Origin: Maribellus sp. CM-23
Lineage (GTDB): Bacteria; Bacteroidota; Bacteroidia; Bacteroidales; Prolixibacteraceae
DNA length: 64,000 nt
Direction: 5' to 3'
Assembly (NCBI RefSeq): GCF_021354595.1
Contig: NZ_JADWYJ010000001.1
Coordinates: forward strand, 1,403,446-1,467,445
In this document: one piece after another, positions 17,426-25,310 of the stretch
Position numbering within the stretch: the first letter of the stretch is position 1
How the letters are laid out: every line of letters starts with the position of its first letter
The notes under the pieces: generated by a model
What the model was told of the DNA's origin: nothing
The model's input: only the letters and a program-made list of their open reading frames with translations
Databases searched by the model: none
Made by a program: the position numbers and the translations under genes

Positions 17426-18238
17426 ATGATCAGATTTAGTTTAATTCTTTTATTCGTTTGTCTTTTAAGTTCGTTTTCGCAGGCGCAGTCAACCGTAGTG
17501 GAGATTTCCACCAATGTGGGTTCCATGAAATTCAGGTTGTACGACGACACGCCCAAACACAAGAATGCTTTTATTGAGTTGGCCCAAGAAGGTTATTACG
17601 ACGGAACTCTCTTTTACCGCGTTATCCAGAATTTTCTGATCCAGGGAGGTTCCAAAAGCTCGAGAAATGCTCCTCCCGGGAAAAGAATCGGATACGGTGA
17701 TCCCGACAAAACTGTCGACGACGAAATTCTGTCAAAATACTTTCACAAAAAAGGGTCGCTTTGTGCCCCGCGCCAACCCGACGAAGTAAACCCCTTTAAA
17801 CAATCCGACATCTCTCAATTTTTTATTGTAAAAGGAAGTGTGATCACCGAAGGAGCACTCGACACCATGGAACTGGCTGTAAACCGTCCCATCCGAAACA
17901 AAATCATCCAAAAATACATGACACCCGAGGTGCGGGAAGAACTCAAACAGCTAAAAGAGGAAAAGAAAGTAAGCGAGTTTCGGGCACTGGCCGATCAGCT
18001 TAAGGCCCAGATTGAAACGGAATATGCCCTCGACCCGGATGTTTTGACTTTTTCAGATGCTCAACGTAAGGCTTACACTACCGTTGGCGGCTACCCCGAA
18101 CTGGATGGGAAATACACGATTTTTGGTGAGTGCATCGCAGGATTTGATGTGATCGATAAGATTGCCGCATTGAAAACTGACAGCAATAACCGGCCGTACA
18201 CCGATGTTGTTATTAAAGTAAATATTCTGGATGAATAG
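17426..18238 (+). CDS. Secreted cyclophilin-type peptidyl-prolyl isomerase
   Basis: This 270-residue protein has a signal peptide (LILLFVCLLSSFSQA) without lipobox, so it should be periplasmic. The cyclophilin domain shows TLFYRVIQNFLIQGGS with the catalytic Arg, Phe and Gln, then SQFFIVKGS and YTIFGECIAGFDVIDKIA. As in the preceding gene, a charged helical insertion of about 75 residues (TPEVREELKQLKEEKKVSEF region) interrupts the domain. It follows its paralog by 3 bp and overlaps the third gene by 8 bp, so all three are co-translated. Confidence 0.93.
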   Translation: MIRFSLILLFVCLLSSFSQAQSTVVEISTNVGSMKFRLYDDTPKHKNAFIELAQEGYYDGTLFYRVIQNFLIQGGSKSSRNAPPGKRIGYGDPDKTVDDEILSKYFHKKGSLCAPRQPDEVNPFKQSDISQFFIVKGSVITEGALDTMELAVNRPIRNKIIQKYMTPEVREELKQLKEEKKVSEFRALADQLKAQIETEYALDPDVLTFSDAQRKAYTTVGGYPELDGKYTIFGECIAGFDVIDKIAALKTDSNNRPYTDVVIKVNILDE

Positions 18239-19562
18239 AACAGTTGCCATATTTGTGTTAGCCATTTTCCTGGCTGCCTGCGGGGGAAAAGAAAAGAAAA
18301 CGCAGGAAGTTGAACAAGAGAAAGCAACCCCGCAAACGGAAGCTCAGCAGGATAACAGTGAATGGGAGACAATCCACGCTTCGATAGCCTCCATTGAATC
18401 GTTTGACGGAACACGGATACTGGAAACCGGGCAGGGCTTTTTTGTGGGCGAAAATCTGCTGGCAACCAAGTATTCGCTGGTAAGCCAGGCAAGCAACGTA
18501 AAAGTGAAACCTTTCGACGAAGACAAAACATACACGGCAGATAAATTTGTGGCTTTCGACCGCATCAATGATCTGATCATCCTGCAGGTGGAAGGCATCA
18601 AACGCACTCCGGTCCAGCTTTTTGAAGGAAGCCTTCCCAACTTTACAAAATCGATGTATGTGGCACCCAAAACGGGCAAAACCATTCAGCTTTTCTCCGG
18701 AAAAGTGCTGAATCTGGCCAACGTAAAAGGAAGCAAACTTTACCGCCTCTCCAATGTGATCCGAAAATCACAGTTTGGCACCCCTATTTTTATCGAAAGC
18801 AAAAAAGCCATTGGTGTGGCCTATTCTGCAACGGTTGATTTTGAACAGCAGAGCTTCGCCATTCCTGCCATGTTTATTTCCGACATGCTGAAAAAGCAAA
18901 AAACACAACCCGAGTCGCTGGCGGCACTAAGCGTAAGTACCAATGCCGAAACAGCCGCAGAAAATGCCAAAATAAAGGGGCTTGTGCTTGAAACCGATGC
19001 CGGGAACATTACCATTCAACTGTTTAACGAAACACCTGAATACCGCGACAATTTTATCCGTCTTGCCAAAGAACACTATTTCGACAGTTTACTCATTCAC
19101 CGGGTCATTTCCAACTTCGGGATACAAAGTGGCGCCGCTGACACACGCTATGCTCAACCCGGCGAAAGTGTGGGCTGGAAAGGCCCGGGCTATACGATTC
19201 CGGCGCACATCGTTCCCGGATTGTACCACAAACGGGGCATGATCGGGTCACCGCGAAAGCCGGATACACAAAACCAACGCCGCCGTTCCGACGGATCGCA
19301 GTTTTACATCGTTTCCGGAAGAAAATATTTCGACAATGAATTGGACGAGCTCGAAAAGCAAAACAATTACCAATTCTCGGCAGAGCAGCGCCAGGTGTAT
19401 AAAACCGTGGGAGGCGCACCGCATCTCGACGGTTCGTACACCGTTTTCGGGAAAGTCACCTCCGGAATGGATGTAGTGGACAAGATTGCCAAAGTGGAGA
19501 CCGATCAGCGCTGGCGACCGGTAAAAGACATCCGGATCAAACAGGTACGAATACTAAAATAA
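18231..19562 (+). CDS. Lipoprotein: inactive trypsin/HtrA-like domain fused to a cyclophilin
   Basis: This 443-residue lipoprotein has a lipobox AIFLAAC with Cys17. Residues about 50-225 read like a chymotrypsin-fold (HtrA/DegP-type) domain. GQGFFVGENLLATKYSLV aligns with the block that normally ends TNHHV, with Ser82 in place of the catalytic His. NDLIILQV keeps the Asp (Asp114), and KSQFGTPIFI aligns with GNSGGPL, with Phe182 in place of the nucleophilic Ser. The domain is therefore probably proteolytically dead and may bind unfolded substrate. Residues about 248-443 are a cyclophilin (LLIHRVISNFGIQSGAAD keeps Arg, Phe and Gln; SQFYIVSG; YTVFGKVTSGMDVVDKIA). It overlaps the upstream gene by 8 bp and the convergent HAD gene by 9 bp. 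Confidence 0.88.
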   Translation: MNRTVAIFVLAIFLAACGGKEKKTQEVEQEKATPQTEAQQDNSEWETIHASIASIESFDGTRILETGQGFFVGENLLATKYSLVSQASNVKVKPFDEDKTYTADKFVAFDRINDLIILQVEGIKRTPVQLFEGSLPNFTKSMYVAPKTGKTIQLFSGKVLNLANVKGSKLYRLSNVIRKSQFGTPIFIESKKAIGVAYSATVDFEQQSFAIPAMFISDMLKKQKTQPESLAALSVSTNAETAAENAKIKGLVLETDAGNITIQLFNETPEYRDNFIRLAKEHYFDSLLIHRVISNFGIQSGAADTRYAQPGESVGWKGPGYTIPAHIVPGLYHKRGMIGSPRKPDTQNQRRRSDGSQFYIVSGRKYFDNELDELEKQNNYQFSAEQRQVYKTVGGAPHLDGSYTVFGKVTSGMDVVDKIAKVETDQRWRPVKDIRIKQVRILK

Positions 19563-20177
19563 ATCGGCCATTTCCATCCCGTCTTCCAGCCAGAGGACTT
19601 TTAACCCGGTCTCTTTTGCAGCAGCTATGTTCTTTTCCAGGTCATCAACAAACAATGTCTCTGCCGGATTGACTTGCGCCAACTCTATCACTTTTCCAAA
19701 AGAAGCCGGATCCGGCTTACGCTTTCCAATCTCGTGCGAGTAAAAATCCTTTTCAAACAACGAGGGAAACGCAAATCCGAATTTCTTTTCGAAATCGGCA
19801 TGCATATGCGAAATATGAATGGCATTGGTGTTACTGAAAAGAAAAACCCTGTATTTCTTCCGAAGTTCCTTTAGCGCCTCAACTCGCTTCCGGGGAACAT
19901 CGCCAATCATGGCACACCAGGCCATGTCAATCTGCTGATCCGATGCATCCGGGGTGTTCAGAATCTCCCGGACCTTTTCCCTAAATCCCGCGGGAGATAT
20001 CTCCCCTGTTTCCAATTGATAAAACGCCGGATCGGCATAAGCCTGCTGCCGGTTAAGCACATTCCGGCTTAAACCCAGTTCGTGGAATGCCCGGATCGAA
20101 GCATCAAAATCAAGGTTCAGCAATACTTTTCCCAAGTCAAAGATTATGTTTTGGATATTCGAGAGGTCTGTCTTCAT
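19554..20177 (-). CDS. HAD-family hydrolase (YihX-like)
   Basis: This 207-residue HAD phosphatase has motif I IIFDLGKVLLNLDFD (Asp-x-Gly form, with Lys where most relatives have Gly). Motif II is FLFSNTNAIH, and the lysine motif reads IGKRKPDPASF. Motif IV is LFVDDLEKNIAAAKETG. A small helical cap with YQLETGEISPAGFREKV is typical of YihX/alpha-D-glucose-1-phosphatase-like proteins. Its substrate is unknown. The 3' end overlaps the stop of the cyclophilin fusion gene on the other strand. Confidence 0.9.
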   Translation of the reverse strand: MKTDLSNIQNIIFDLGKVLLNLDFDASIRAFHELGLSRNVLNRQQAYADPAFYQLETGEISPAGFREKVREILNTPDASDQQIDMAWCAMIGDVPRKRVEALKELRKKYRVFLFSNTNAIHISHMHADFEKKFGFAFPSLFEKDFYSHEIGKRKPDPASFGKVIELAQVNPAETLFVDDLEKNIAAAKETGLKVLWLEDGMEMADLF

Positions 20178-20417
20178 TTTTTGTCAAATTTATAGACAAA
20201 CGAAGATAGGCATACAAAGGTATTTTTTAACAATACTCTCAGACTTTTAAACAATTTTCGCTCAGAAAAACACCCGTTTCTTTTTCCAGTCTGCTTATAA
20301 ATAAGTTAAAATCAACTCATTTACATAATTTCCCTGATTAAAAATTTGGAAATCTCGCCGCAGAGTCTTTATTTTACCAGCACAAACCCTTATTTTTTAT
20401 CTTTTTGTTTTTTATTA

Positions 20418-20630
20418 TGGGCAGCTTTTTGGACAAGAGTTGCCCCCTTTTTGTATATATGCGAAAGAGTTTGCATAAAAGAAATTACAAAGCGACTACT
20501 TATTGAGAGAACCATAAAGATCTGAGCAGCGTTGCATAAACACTGATTCAGCCGCCTGAGAGGGCATTTTTTATCGGGAAAATAAAAAATTAATGAATGT
20601 ATGAAGAGCAGGTTTATCCTGCTCTTTTTA
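20418..20630 (+). ncRNA. Candidate small RNA between two plus-strand terminators
   Basis: This 450-bp gap between two minus-strand genes has two plus-strand hairpins with T-runs. One is GGGCAGC/GTTGCCC (20419-20425 with 20439-20445, then CCTTTTTG). The other is a perfect 9-bp stem, 20604-20612 with 20618-20626, then TTTTTA. Between them is an 8-bp hairpin with an AGAG loop (20458-20465 with 20470-20477). No plus-strand gene lies upstream, so the terminators imply a plus-strand transcript ending near 20630. A promoter is not clear. The second hairpin also sits right after the SDR stop on the minus strand but lacks a T-run in that direction. Confidence 0.4.
20604..20630 (+). terminator. Strong plus-strand terminator with no upstream plus-strand gene
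   Basis: The 9-bp stem AAGAGCAGG/CCTGCTCTT has a 5-nt loop and runs into TTTTTA on the plus strand. It ends at the stop codon of the convergent-facing SDR gene. Confidence 0.8.
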
Positions 20631-21650
20631 TTTATAGTCGTTTAAAAGACAGGAAGCAGTAAACCGGATCGTGTCGGAAAGCGGCGTATAATCAAAATCC
20701 AAGGTCCGGGTTATTTTTGATCCGTCGTAGTTATGAAGCTCGTTTCTTCCGGTAGCCACTTCGCGTGTAATGGCAGCCGGTTTTCCTGTAAAAAGACTCC
20801 CAACGGTAGCAGCACGCCAGGCAATGCCGGTCATAAAATCGGATGCAAAAACCGAAGGCCTTGGTTTATCGAGTGCATCCGCAATCTGGAAAAAGACGTT
20901 TTGGTAACTCAGATTCTCTGCATTTAACAAATAACGCTGGTTTTTACATTTCTCAAAATTTTCGGGAGCCATCGATGAAACCATTGCCCGCACCACGTCT
21001 CTTACATCCACAAAACCGGTAGTGCCTTTCGTATAGAATTTCATTCCGTCCCAAATGGTTTTAAAAAACTTTGCACTGCCACTTTCCCAGTTTCCGGGGC
21101 CAAAAATAATCGACGGGTTAACGATCACCGCATCCATACCTTCTTCTATTCCGCGCCAGATTTCGGTTTCAGAATGAAATTTACTATCCGAGTAAGCCGA
21201 CATTTTCTTCGAAGGGACCCAATTGGTCTCCTCGGTAACCGGCTCACCGTTTTCCGCCTTTCCGAGAGCCGCAATCGAACTCACATGGCAAATCTTTTTT
21301 ACACCGTTTGCCAAAGCTGCATTTACCAAATTGGCGGTTCCTTCCACATTGGAGTGGATCATTTCCTGCCGCTCCTTTTTCCGAAAGGAAACGATGGCAG
21401 CACAATGGTAAACCTCAGTAACACCTGCCAGAAGCGGCTCCAGCGAATAATAATCCAGAATATCCGCGTTTACCCATTCAATCCGGTCAAACAACTGCTG
21501 TGGATTTTCAACATAACAGGAGAATGTTTTTATTACCTGTTGCAGGTTGCTTGTTTCCCTCTTTAGTGCGCGCACCTTTTTCCCCTGCCTGGTAAGCTCC
21601 AAAAGCAGGTGTGCTCCTACCAGTCCGGTTCCTCCTGTTACAAATATCAT
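20628..21650 (-). CDS. Extended SDR: NAD-dependent epimerase/dehydratase
   Basis: This 340-residue Rossmann-fold oxidoreductase begins MIFVTGGTGLVGAHLLLEL (the TGGTGLVG NAD(P) motif of extended SDRs). It has the catalytic Tyr-x-x-x-Lys in YSDSKFHSE and the substrate loop VNPSIIFGPGNW. The family includes nucleoside-diphosphate-sugar epimerases and dihydroflavonol-reductase-like enzymes; the second is closer in style (SDSKFHSE, TTGFVDVRDVVRA). It is the last gene of a minus-strand operon dnaG - PNPOx-like - SDR, with an 11-bp gap upstream. Confidence 0.9.
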   Translation of the reverse strand: MIFVTGGTGLVGAHLLLELTRQGKKVRALKRETSNLQQVIKTFSCYVENPQQLFDRIEWVNADILDYYSLEPLLAGVTEVYHCAAIVSFRKKERQEMIHSNVEGTANLVNAALANGVKKICHVSSIAALGKAENGEPVTEETNWVPSKKMSAYSDSKFHSETEIWRGIEEGMDAVIVNPSIIFGPGNWESGSAKFFKTIWDGMKFYTKGTTGFVDVRDVVRAMVSSMAPENFEKCKNQRYLLNAENLSYQNVFFQIADALDKPRPSVFASDFMTGIAWRAATVGSLFTGKPAAITREVATGRNELHNYDGSKITRTLDFDYTPLSDTIRFTASCLLNDYK

Positions 21651-21661
21651 AGAAAAATACT

Positions 21662-22144
21662 TTAGCTATTCCACGGAGTAATGGCTTTTGCTCCAAATTC
21701 CTTTGCTCCGAGAGCACTGATGTGCACCTTGAAAATCCCAACGTTTTTTACAGCCGGTGTTCCAAATTTAAATTCGCGGTCGCTGTATTGCTTCATCAGC
21801 AGTTCGAGGCACCGGTACTTCTCGTCAAAATCGTCAATAAACTCCACCGTTCCTTCCAGTACCACCGATTTCGATTTCACCCGGTAACTACACCCCACCT
21901 GAACATCCTGCCACGCCAGCTCTTCTCCCAGCGTCCAATTAATGCAAACGTTCGGATTTTTCTGAATGCTTTCCCACATGCGGCCTTCCTGCGCCGAATG
22001 CAAAATGACCACCTCCCCGTCCAAGGCAAAATTCATGGGTAACACATACGGCTTATCGTCCACCGACGTGGCCAGGTAGCAGGTCTTGCAGGCACGAATC
22101 ACCTCTTCAATCTCGTCTTTTTTCTCAATATTATATGTTCGCAT
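21662..22144 (-). CDS. Pyridoxamine 5'-phosphate oxidase-like flavoprotein (NimA-type)
   Basis: This 160-residue protein is of the FMN-binding split-barrel family. CKTCYLATSVDDKPYVLPMNF and GEVVILHSAQEGRMWESIQKNPNVCINW match the NimA/Pyridox_ox_2 pattern, where members bind FMN or heme and some reduce nitroaromatics. The real substrate is unknown. It lies 7 bp downstream of dnaG and 11 bp upstream of the SDR gene, so it is in the dnaG operon. Confidence 0.88.
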   Translation of the reverse strand: MRTYNIEKKDEIEEVIRACKTCYLATSVDDKPYVLPMNFALDGEVVILHSAQEGRMWESIQKNPNVCINWTLGEELAWQDVQVGCSYRVKSKSVVLEGTVEFIDDFDEKYRCLELLMKQYSDREFKFGTPAVKNVGIFKVHISALGAKEFGAKAITPWNS

Positions 22145-22151
22145 TATCCGG

Positions 22152-24095
22152 TCAGTTTATTATTCGGTTTCCCAACTGGCTCGAGAGAGACTTTTCAACC
22201 CGCTTCAGGTTCATATACAAGGATTGCTCTTCAATTACCCGTTCAAAATCCCCGGCGGCGTTTGCCTCATCAATTGCCTTTTCAATTCCCGACAACATGG
22301 CTTTTACCTTGCTCAGTTTGTATTCATTTACAATGCGCGGAATCAGCAAATCCAGAATATCCTCCTCTTTTTCGGTGAAAGCACCAGCCTTTGTCCAGCG
22401 CTTACTTTCAATGTATTTGTCTGAAAGCAAATCGGTGGCCAGCTTGCTTACCTCCCCGTTGGGGTGATAAATAAAGTATTTCCACGAATCGAAGGCTTCA
22501 TTTTCAATATTGTCGGCCATTTCGTAAAAGATCTTCTGAAACAAAGGGTTTTCTGAAACCAGTTCATCTTCTTCGATTTCAGCCACCATAAAATCTTTCA
22601 CGGAAACCGCTACTTTTTCGTCGCTGTCTTTTTCCTTGAAATAAATGAGGGCATTGGCGTGTTTTAACAGAAAGCGCAAAAATTCCAGTTCCTCCGTTTC
22701 AAAACCGGAAGGTACCGGTGTCGCCGTAATGGCAACCTTGGGAGCCGGACGCGACTGTTGCTCCCTTGTCTCCCGTTTTTGAAAATCGTCGTTTTGCTTC
22801 TGCTTCTGTTTGCGTACCTCGTTGTACAACACCTCCTCGTCCACTCCCAGCAGGTTGCTGCAATCCTTGATGTACACCGACCGCGTAATGGAATCGGGAA
22901 TAACAGCCACCGAACGGATCACATCGCTGATCAGCCTTGCACGAGCGATCGGGTCATTTTCGGTGTCCTTCATCAAAAGCTGCGTTTTGAAGCGGATGAA
23001 ATCGGTTTCGTGCTCCTTGATGTACTCCAGAAAAGCACTGGCTCCCATTTTCTTGGCAAACGAATCGGGATCTTCTCCATCGGGCAAAAGCAACACTTTT
23101 ACGTTCATCCCCTCCTCCAGCACCAGGTCGATCCCACGCAGCGAAGCTTTGATACCGGCTGCATCGCCATCATAAATAATGGTGATGTTGGGCGTAAACC
23201 TCCTTACGAGCCGGATTTGTTCGGCAGTAAGTGCGGTACCAGAGGAAGCCACCACGTTTTCAATACCCGCCTGGTGCATCGACAAAACATCGGTGTATCC
23301 TTCTACCAGGTAAGCTTTGTCGGTTCGTGTCATTTCACGCTTCGCCTGATAAATGCCGTACACCACCTTGCTTTTGTGGTAGATTTCCGACTCGGGCGAA
23401 TTGAGGTACTTGGCCGTTTTCTTATCATCTTTCAGAATACGGCCTCCAAAAGCAATTACCCGGCCTGCGAGGTTGTGAATCGGAAAGATCACCCTTCCCG
23501 CAAAACGGTCGCGCAACCAGTCTTCGCGTTTGATGGTAAGTCCTGTCTTCTCCAGGAAATCGATCTTGTACCCTTGTTTGAGTGCCGCATCGGTAAACGG
23601 TGTCTTCCCGTCGGGAGCATAACCCACCTCAAACTTTTTCATTGTTTCGTCGCGAAAACTGCGCTCCCTGAAATAACTCAACCCAATGGTACGTCCTTCG
23701 TTTTCTTCCCACAAAAAACGGCTAAAAAACTTCTGTGCAAAACCCGAGACGATCATCAAACTTTCACGTTCGTCTTTTAACTGTTTTTGCTCTTCGGTTT
23801 CCTCCTCCTCTGCAACCTCAATGCTGTACTTTTTGGCCAGCCATTTGAGTGCTTCCGGGTAACTCAGACTCTCGTGTTCCATGATGAAGTTCACGGAGTT
23901 ACCGCCCTTTCCGCAGCCAAAACACTTAAAAATGCCCTTGGCCGGAGAAACCGTAAACGAAGGTGTTTTTTCGTTATGAAACGGACACAATCCCAGCATG
24001 TTAACACCCCGTTTCCGAAGTGTTACAAACTCGGATACCACATCCGAAATCTCGGCTGCATCCAGTATTCGTTCTATGGTAGCATGATCGATCAC
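22152..24095 (-). CDS. dnaG: DNA primase
   Basis: This 647-residue replication primase makes RNA primers for DNA polymerase at the fork. The N-terminal zinc ribbon CPFHNEKTPSFTVSPAKG...CFGC (residues about 37-62) is intact. The RNA polymerase core with a TOPRIM domain (about 165-345) shows YLVEGYTDVLSM and IIYDGDAAGIKASLRG with its acidic metal-binding residues. The C-terminal helicase-binding region is poorly conserved, as usual. Translation appears to begin at GTG (24095). The start is almost adjacent to the predicted transcription start, so the mRNA may be nearly leaderless. Confidence 0.97.
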   Translation of the reverse strand: MIDHATIERILDAAEISDVVSEFVTLRKRGVNMLGLCPFHNEKTPSFTVSPAKGIFKCFGCGKGGNSVNFIMEHESLSYPEALKWLAKKYSIEVAEEEETEEQKQLKDERESLMIVSGFAQKFFSRFLWEENEGRTIGLSYFRERSFRDETMKKFEVGYAPDGKTPFTDAALKQGYKIDFLEKTGLTIKREDWLRDRFAGRVIFPIHNLAGRVIAFGGRILKDDKKTAKYLNSPESEIYHKSKVVYGIYQAKREMTRTDKAYLVEGYTDVLSMHQAGIENVVASSGTALTAEQIRLVRRFTPNITIIYDGDAAGIKASLRGIDLVLEEGMNVKVLLLPDGEDPDSFAKKMGASAFLEYIKEHETDFIRFKTQLLMKDTENDPIARARLISDVIRSVAVIPDSITRSVYIKDCSNLLGVDEEVLYNEVRKQKQKQNDDFQKRETREQQSRPAPKVAITATPVPSGFETEELEFLRFLLKHANALIYFKEKDSDEKVAVSVKDFMVAEIEEDELVSENPLFQKIFYEMADNIENEAFDSWKYFIYHPNGEVSKLATDLLSDKYIESKRWTKAGAFTEKEEDILDLLIPRIVNEYKLSKVKAMLSGIEKAIDEANAAGDFERVIEEQSLYMNLKRVEKSLSSQLGNRIIN

Positions 24096-24100
24096 GAATG

Positions 24101-24108
24101 CAAATGTA
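24101..24108 (-). promoter_or_regulatory. -7 promoter element of dnaG
   Basis: TACATTTG on the minus strand is a perfect TAnnTTTG box. It lies only 6 bp upstream of the GTG start, so transcription would begin at or next to the start codon. The -33 box is not recognisable. Confidence 0.5.
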
Positions 24109-24170
24109 GAGATTTCAAATTAAGATTCCGGTTAATTTTATGAACACAGGGAAGGACGGGAAGCAAAAAT

Positions 24171-24429
24171 CTGCCCTTACCACTTCAGAGCCTGCCCGAG
24201 TCGCCTCCGAACCTACTGCGCGGGGTAAAAAGGCGACACGAGTCGGTAATTTGCCGACTGCAGTCACCTCCGAAGCGACTCCGGTCAGTAAAAAGCCGAC
24301 TGCAGTCGCCTCTGAAGCAACACGAGTCGCCTTTTTGCCGACTACAGTACCCTCTGAAGCCCGACGAGTATGTTTTGAAGTGGGGAGGGGTACTTCGGAA
24401 GTACCCCTCCCCACTTCCGAAGTACCCCA
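24171..24429. repeat. Array A: degenerate tandem repeat on a 21-bp grid
   Basis: About twelve degenerate 21-bp units fill the divergent dnaG-sirtuin gap. The T of AGTC/GGTC/AGTA recurs at 24201, 24243, 24264, 24285, 24306, 24327, 24348 and 24369, and GAAG/GAAGC recurs at 24272, 24314, 24356, 24377, 24398 and 24419. All intervals are 21 or 42 bp. Units often contain the palindrome GACTGCAGTC (24256-24265, 24298-24307). The right end holds a 41-nt near-perfect palindrome (24377-24417). A 149-codon plus-strand frame stays open here because 21 is a multiple of three. I do not regard it as a demonstrated gene. Confidence 0.85.
24377..24417. repeat. 41-nt near-perfect palindrome inside array A
   Basis: The 20-nt arm at 24377-24396 (beginning GAAGTGGGGAGGGG) is exactly the reverse complement of 24398-24417, with one base (24397) between them. 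No T-run follows on either strand, so it is not an intrinsic terminator. Both arms coincide with the 21-bp grid of the array. Confidence 0.9.
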
Positions 24430-24576
24430 TTGGACTAAAAATGTCCCTGTTTTCGTATTTTTCAATCCCCCTGGAGTGCAAAGCAAAAAAACACGGGACA
24501 ACCATCGCCGACGGCATAAAAACATATTTGCCAGGAGTAAACCGATGATTCACGATTTTTTTCTTCAGCGAAATTG

Positions 24577-24584
24577 TATTTTTG
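24577..24584 (+). promoter_or_regulatory. -7 promoter element of the sirtuin gene
   Basis: TATTTTTG is a perfect TAnnTTTG box 26 bp upstream of the ATG at 24611. A -33 box is weak. Transcription should start near 24590. Confidence 0.5.
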
Positions 24585-24610
24585 AATAAAAGAAAAAGAC
24601 GATCCTCTAA

Positions 24611-25300
24611 ATGAAAAAGAAACTGACAGTACTTTCAGGGGCGGGCATGAGCCAGGAGAGCGGGTTAAAAACCTTTCGCGACATGGGTGGATTGTGGGAA
24701 CAATACGATGTTACCGAAGTGGCCTCGCCCGAAGCCTGGGAACGCGACCCCTCGCTTGTACTTCGTTTTTACAACCAGCGCCGGAAGCAACTTTTTGAAG
24801 TGGAGCCCAACGCCGGCCACCTCGGAATTGCCGAACTAGAACAGCGGTTTGACGTGGACGTGGTAACCCAGAATGTGGACAACCTGCATGAACGCGCCGG
24901 AAGTTCCCACGTTTTACATTTACACGGCGAACTGATCAAAGCCCGAAGCACCGTCGATCCCTTCCTGGTTTATGAGCTCGACCACTGGGCCCTCGATTTG
25001 GGCGACTTGTGTGAAAAAGGCAGTCAGCTCCGCCCGCACATTGTGTGGTTTGGCGAAGCGGTGACTGAAATACCCAAGGCCGTCCGCATTGTTGAGCAAG
25101 CAGATATCCTGGTGGTTATTGGCACCTCGCTGGCGGTTTACCCGGCGGCAGGACTGGTGAATTATGTGCAAAAAGGCACCCCCATTTTTGTGGTCGACCC
25201 GGGAAAACCAGCCGTTCACCAACCCAATGTTTTTTACATTCAGGAAAAAGCGGGCAAGGGAGTGGAGCTGCTACTGGAAGAACTCAAAAAATTAATGTAA
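24611..25300 (+). CDS. cobB: Sir2-family NAD-dependent lysine deacylase (CobB-like)
   Basis: This 229-residue sirtuin removes acyl groups from lysines using NAD+. The NAD loop GAGMSQESGLKTFRD, the core TQNVDNLHERAG and the catalytic His in LHLHGEL are present. FYNQRRKQ carries the Tyr-x-x-Arg pair that in CobB/SIRT5 binds succinyl or malonyl groups, so desuccinylation is plausible. The usual four zinc cysteines are missing: the module is reduced to DLCEKGSQLRPHIVWFGE with a single Cys. Relatives without zinc ligands are known in this phylum. It is followed after 10 bp by an outer-membrane protein gene. Confidence 0.93.
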   Translation: MKKKLTVLSGAGMSQESGLKTFRDMGGLWEQYDVTEVASPEAWERDPSLVLRFYNQRRKQLFEVEPNAGHLGIAELEQRFDVDVVTQNVDNLHERAGSSHVLHLHGELIKARSTVDPFLVYELDHWALDLGDLCEKGSQLRPHIVWFGEAVTEIPKAVRIVEQADILVVIGTSLAVYPAAGLVNYVQKGTPIFVVDPGKPAVHQPNVFYIQEKAGKGVELLLEELKKLM

Positions 25301-25310
25301 ATTGGCACTA

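Noticed and set aside
22758..23780. Long plus-strand frame (340 codons) opposite dnaG
   Set aside because: It is antisense to a complete DnaG with all signatures, and its protein shows no family features.
24140..24589. 149-codon plus-strand frame over array A as a gene
   Set aside because: The frame is open because the period is a multiple of three. The opposite strand is open too, there is no promoter near the start and no known fold. It is reported as a repeat.
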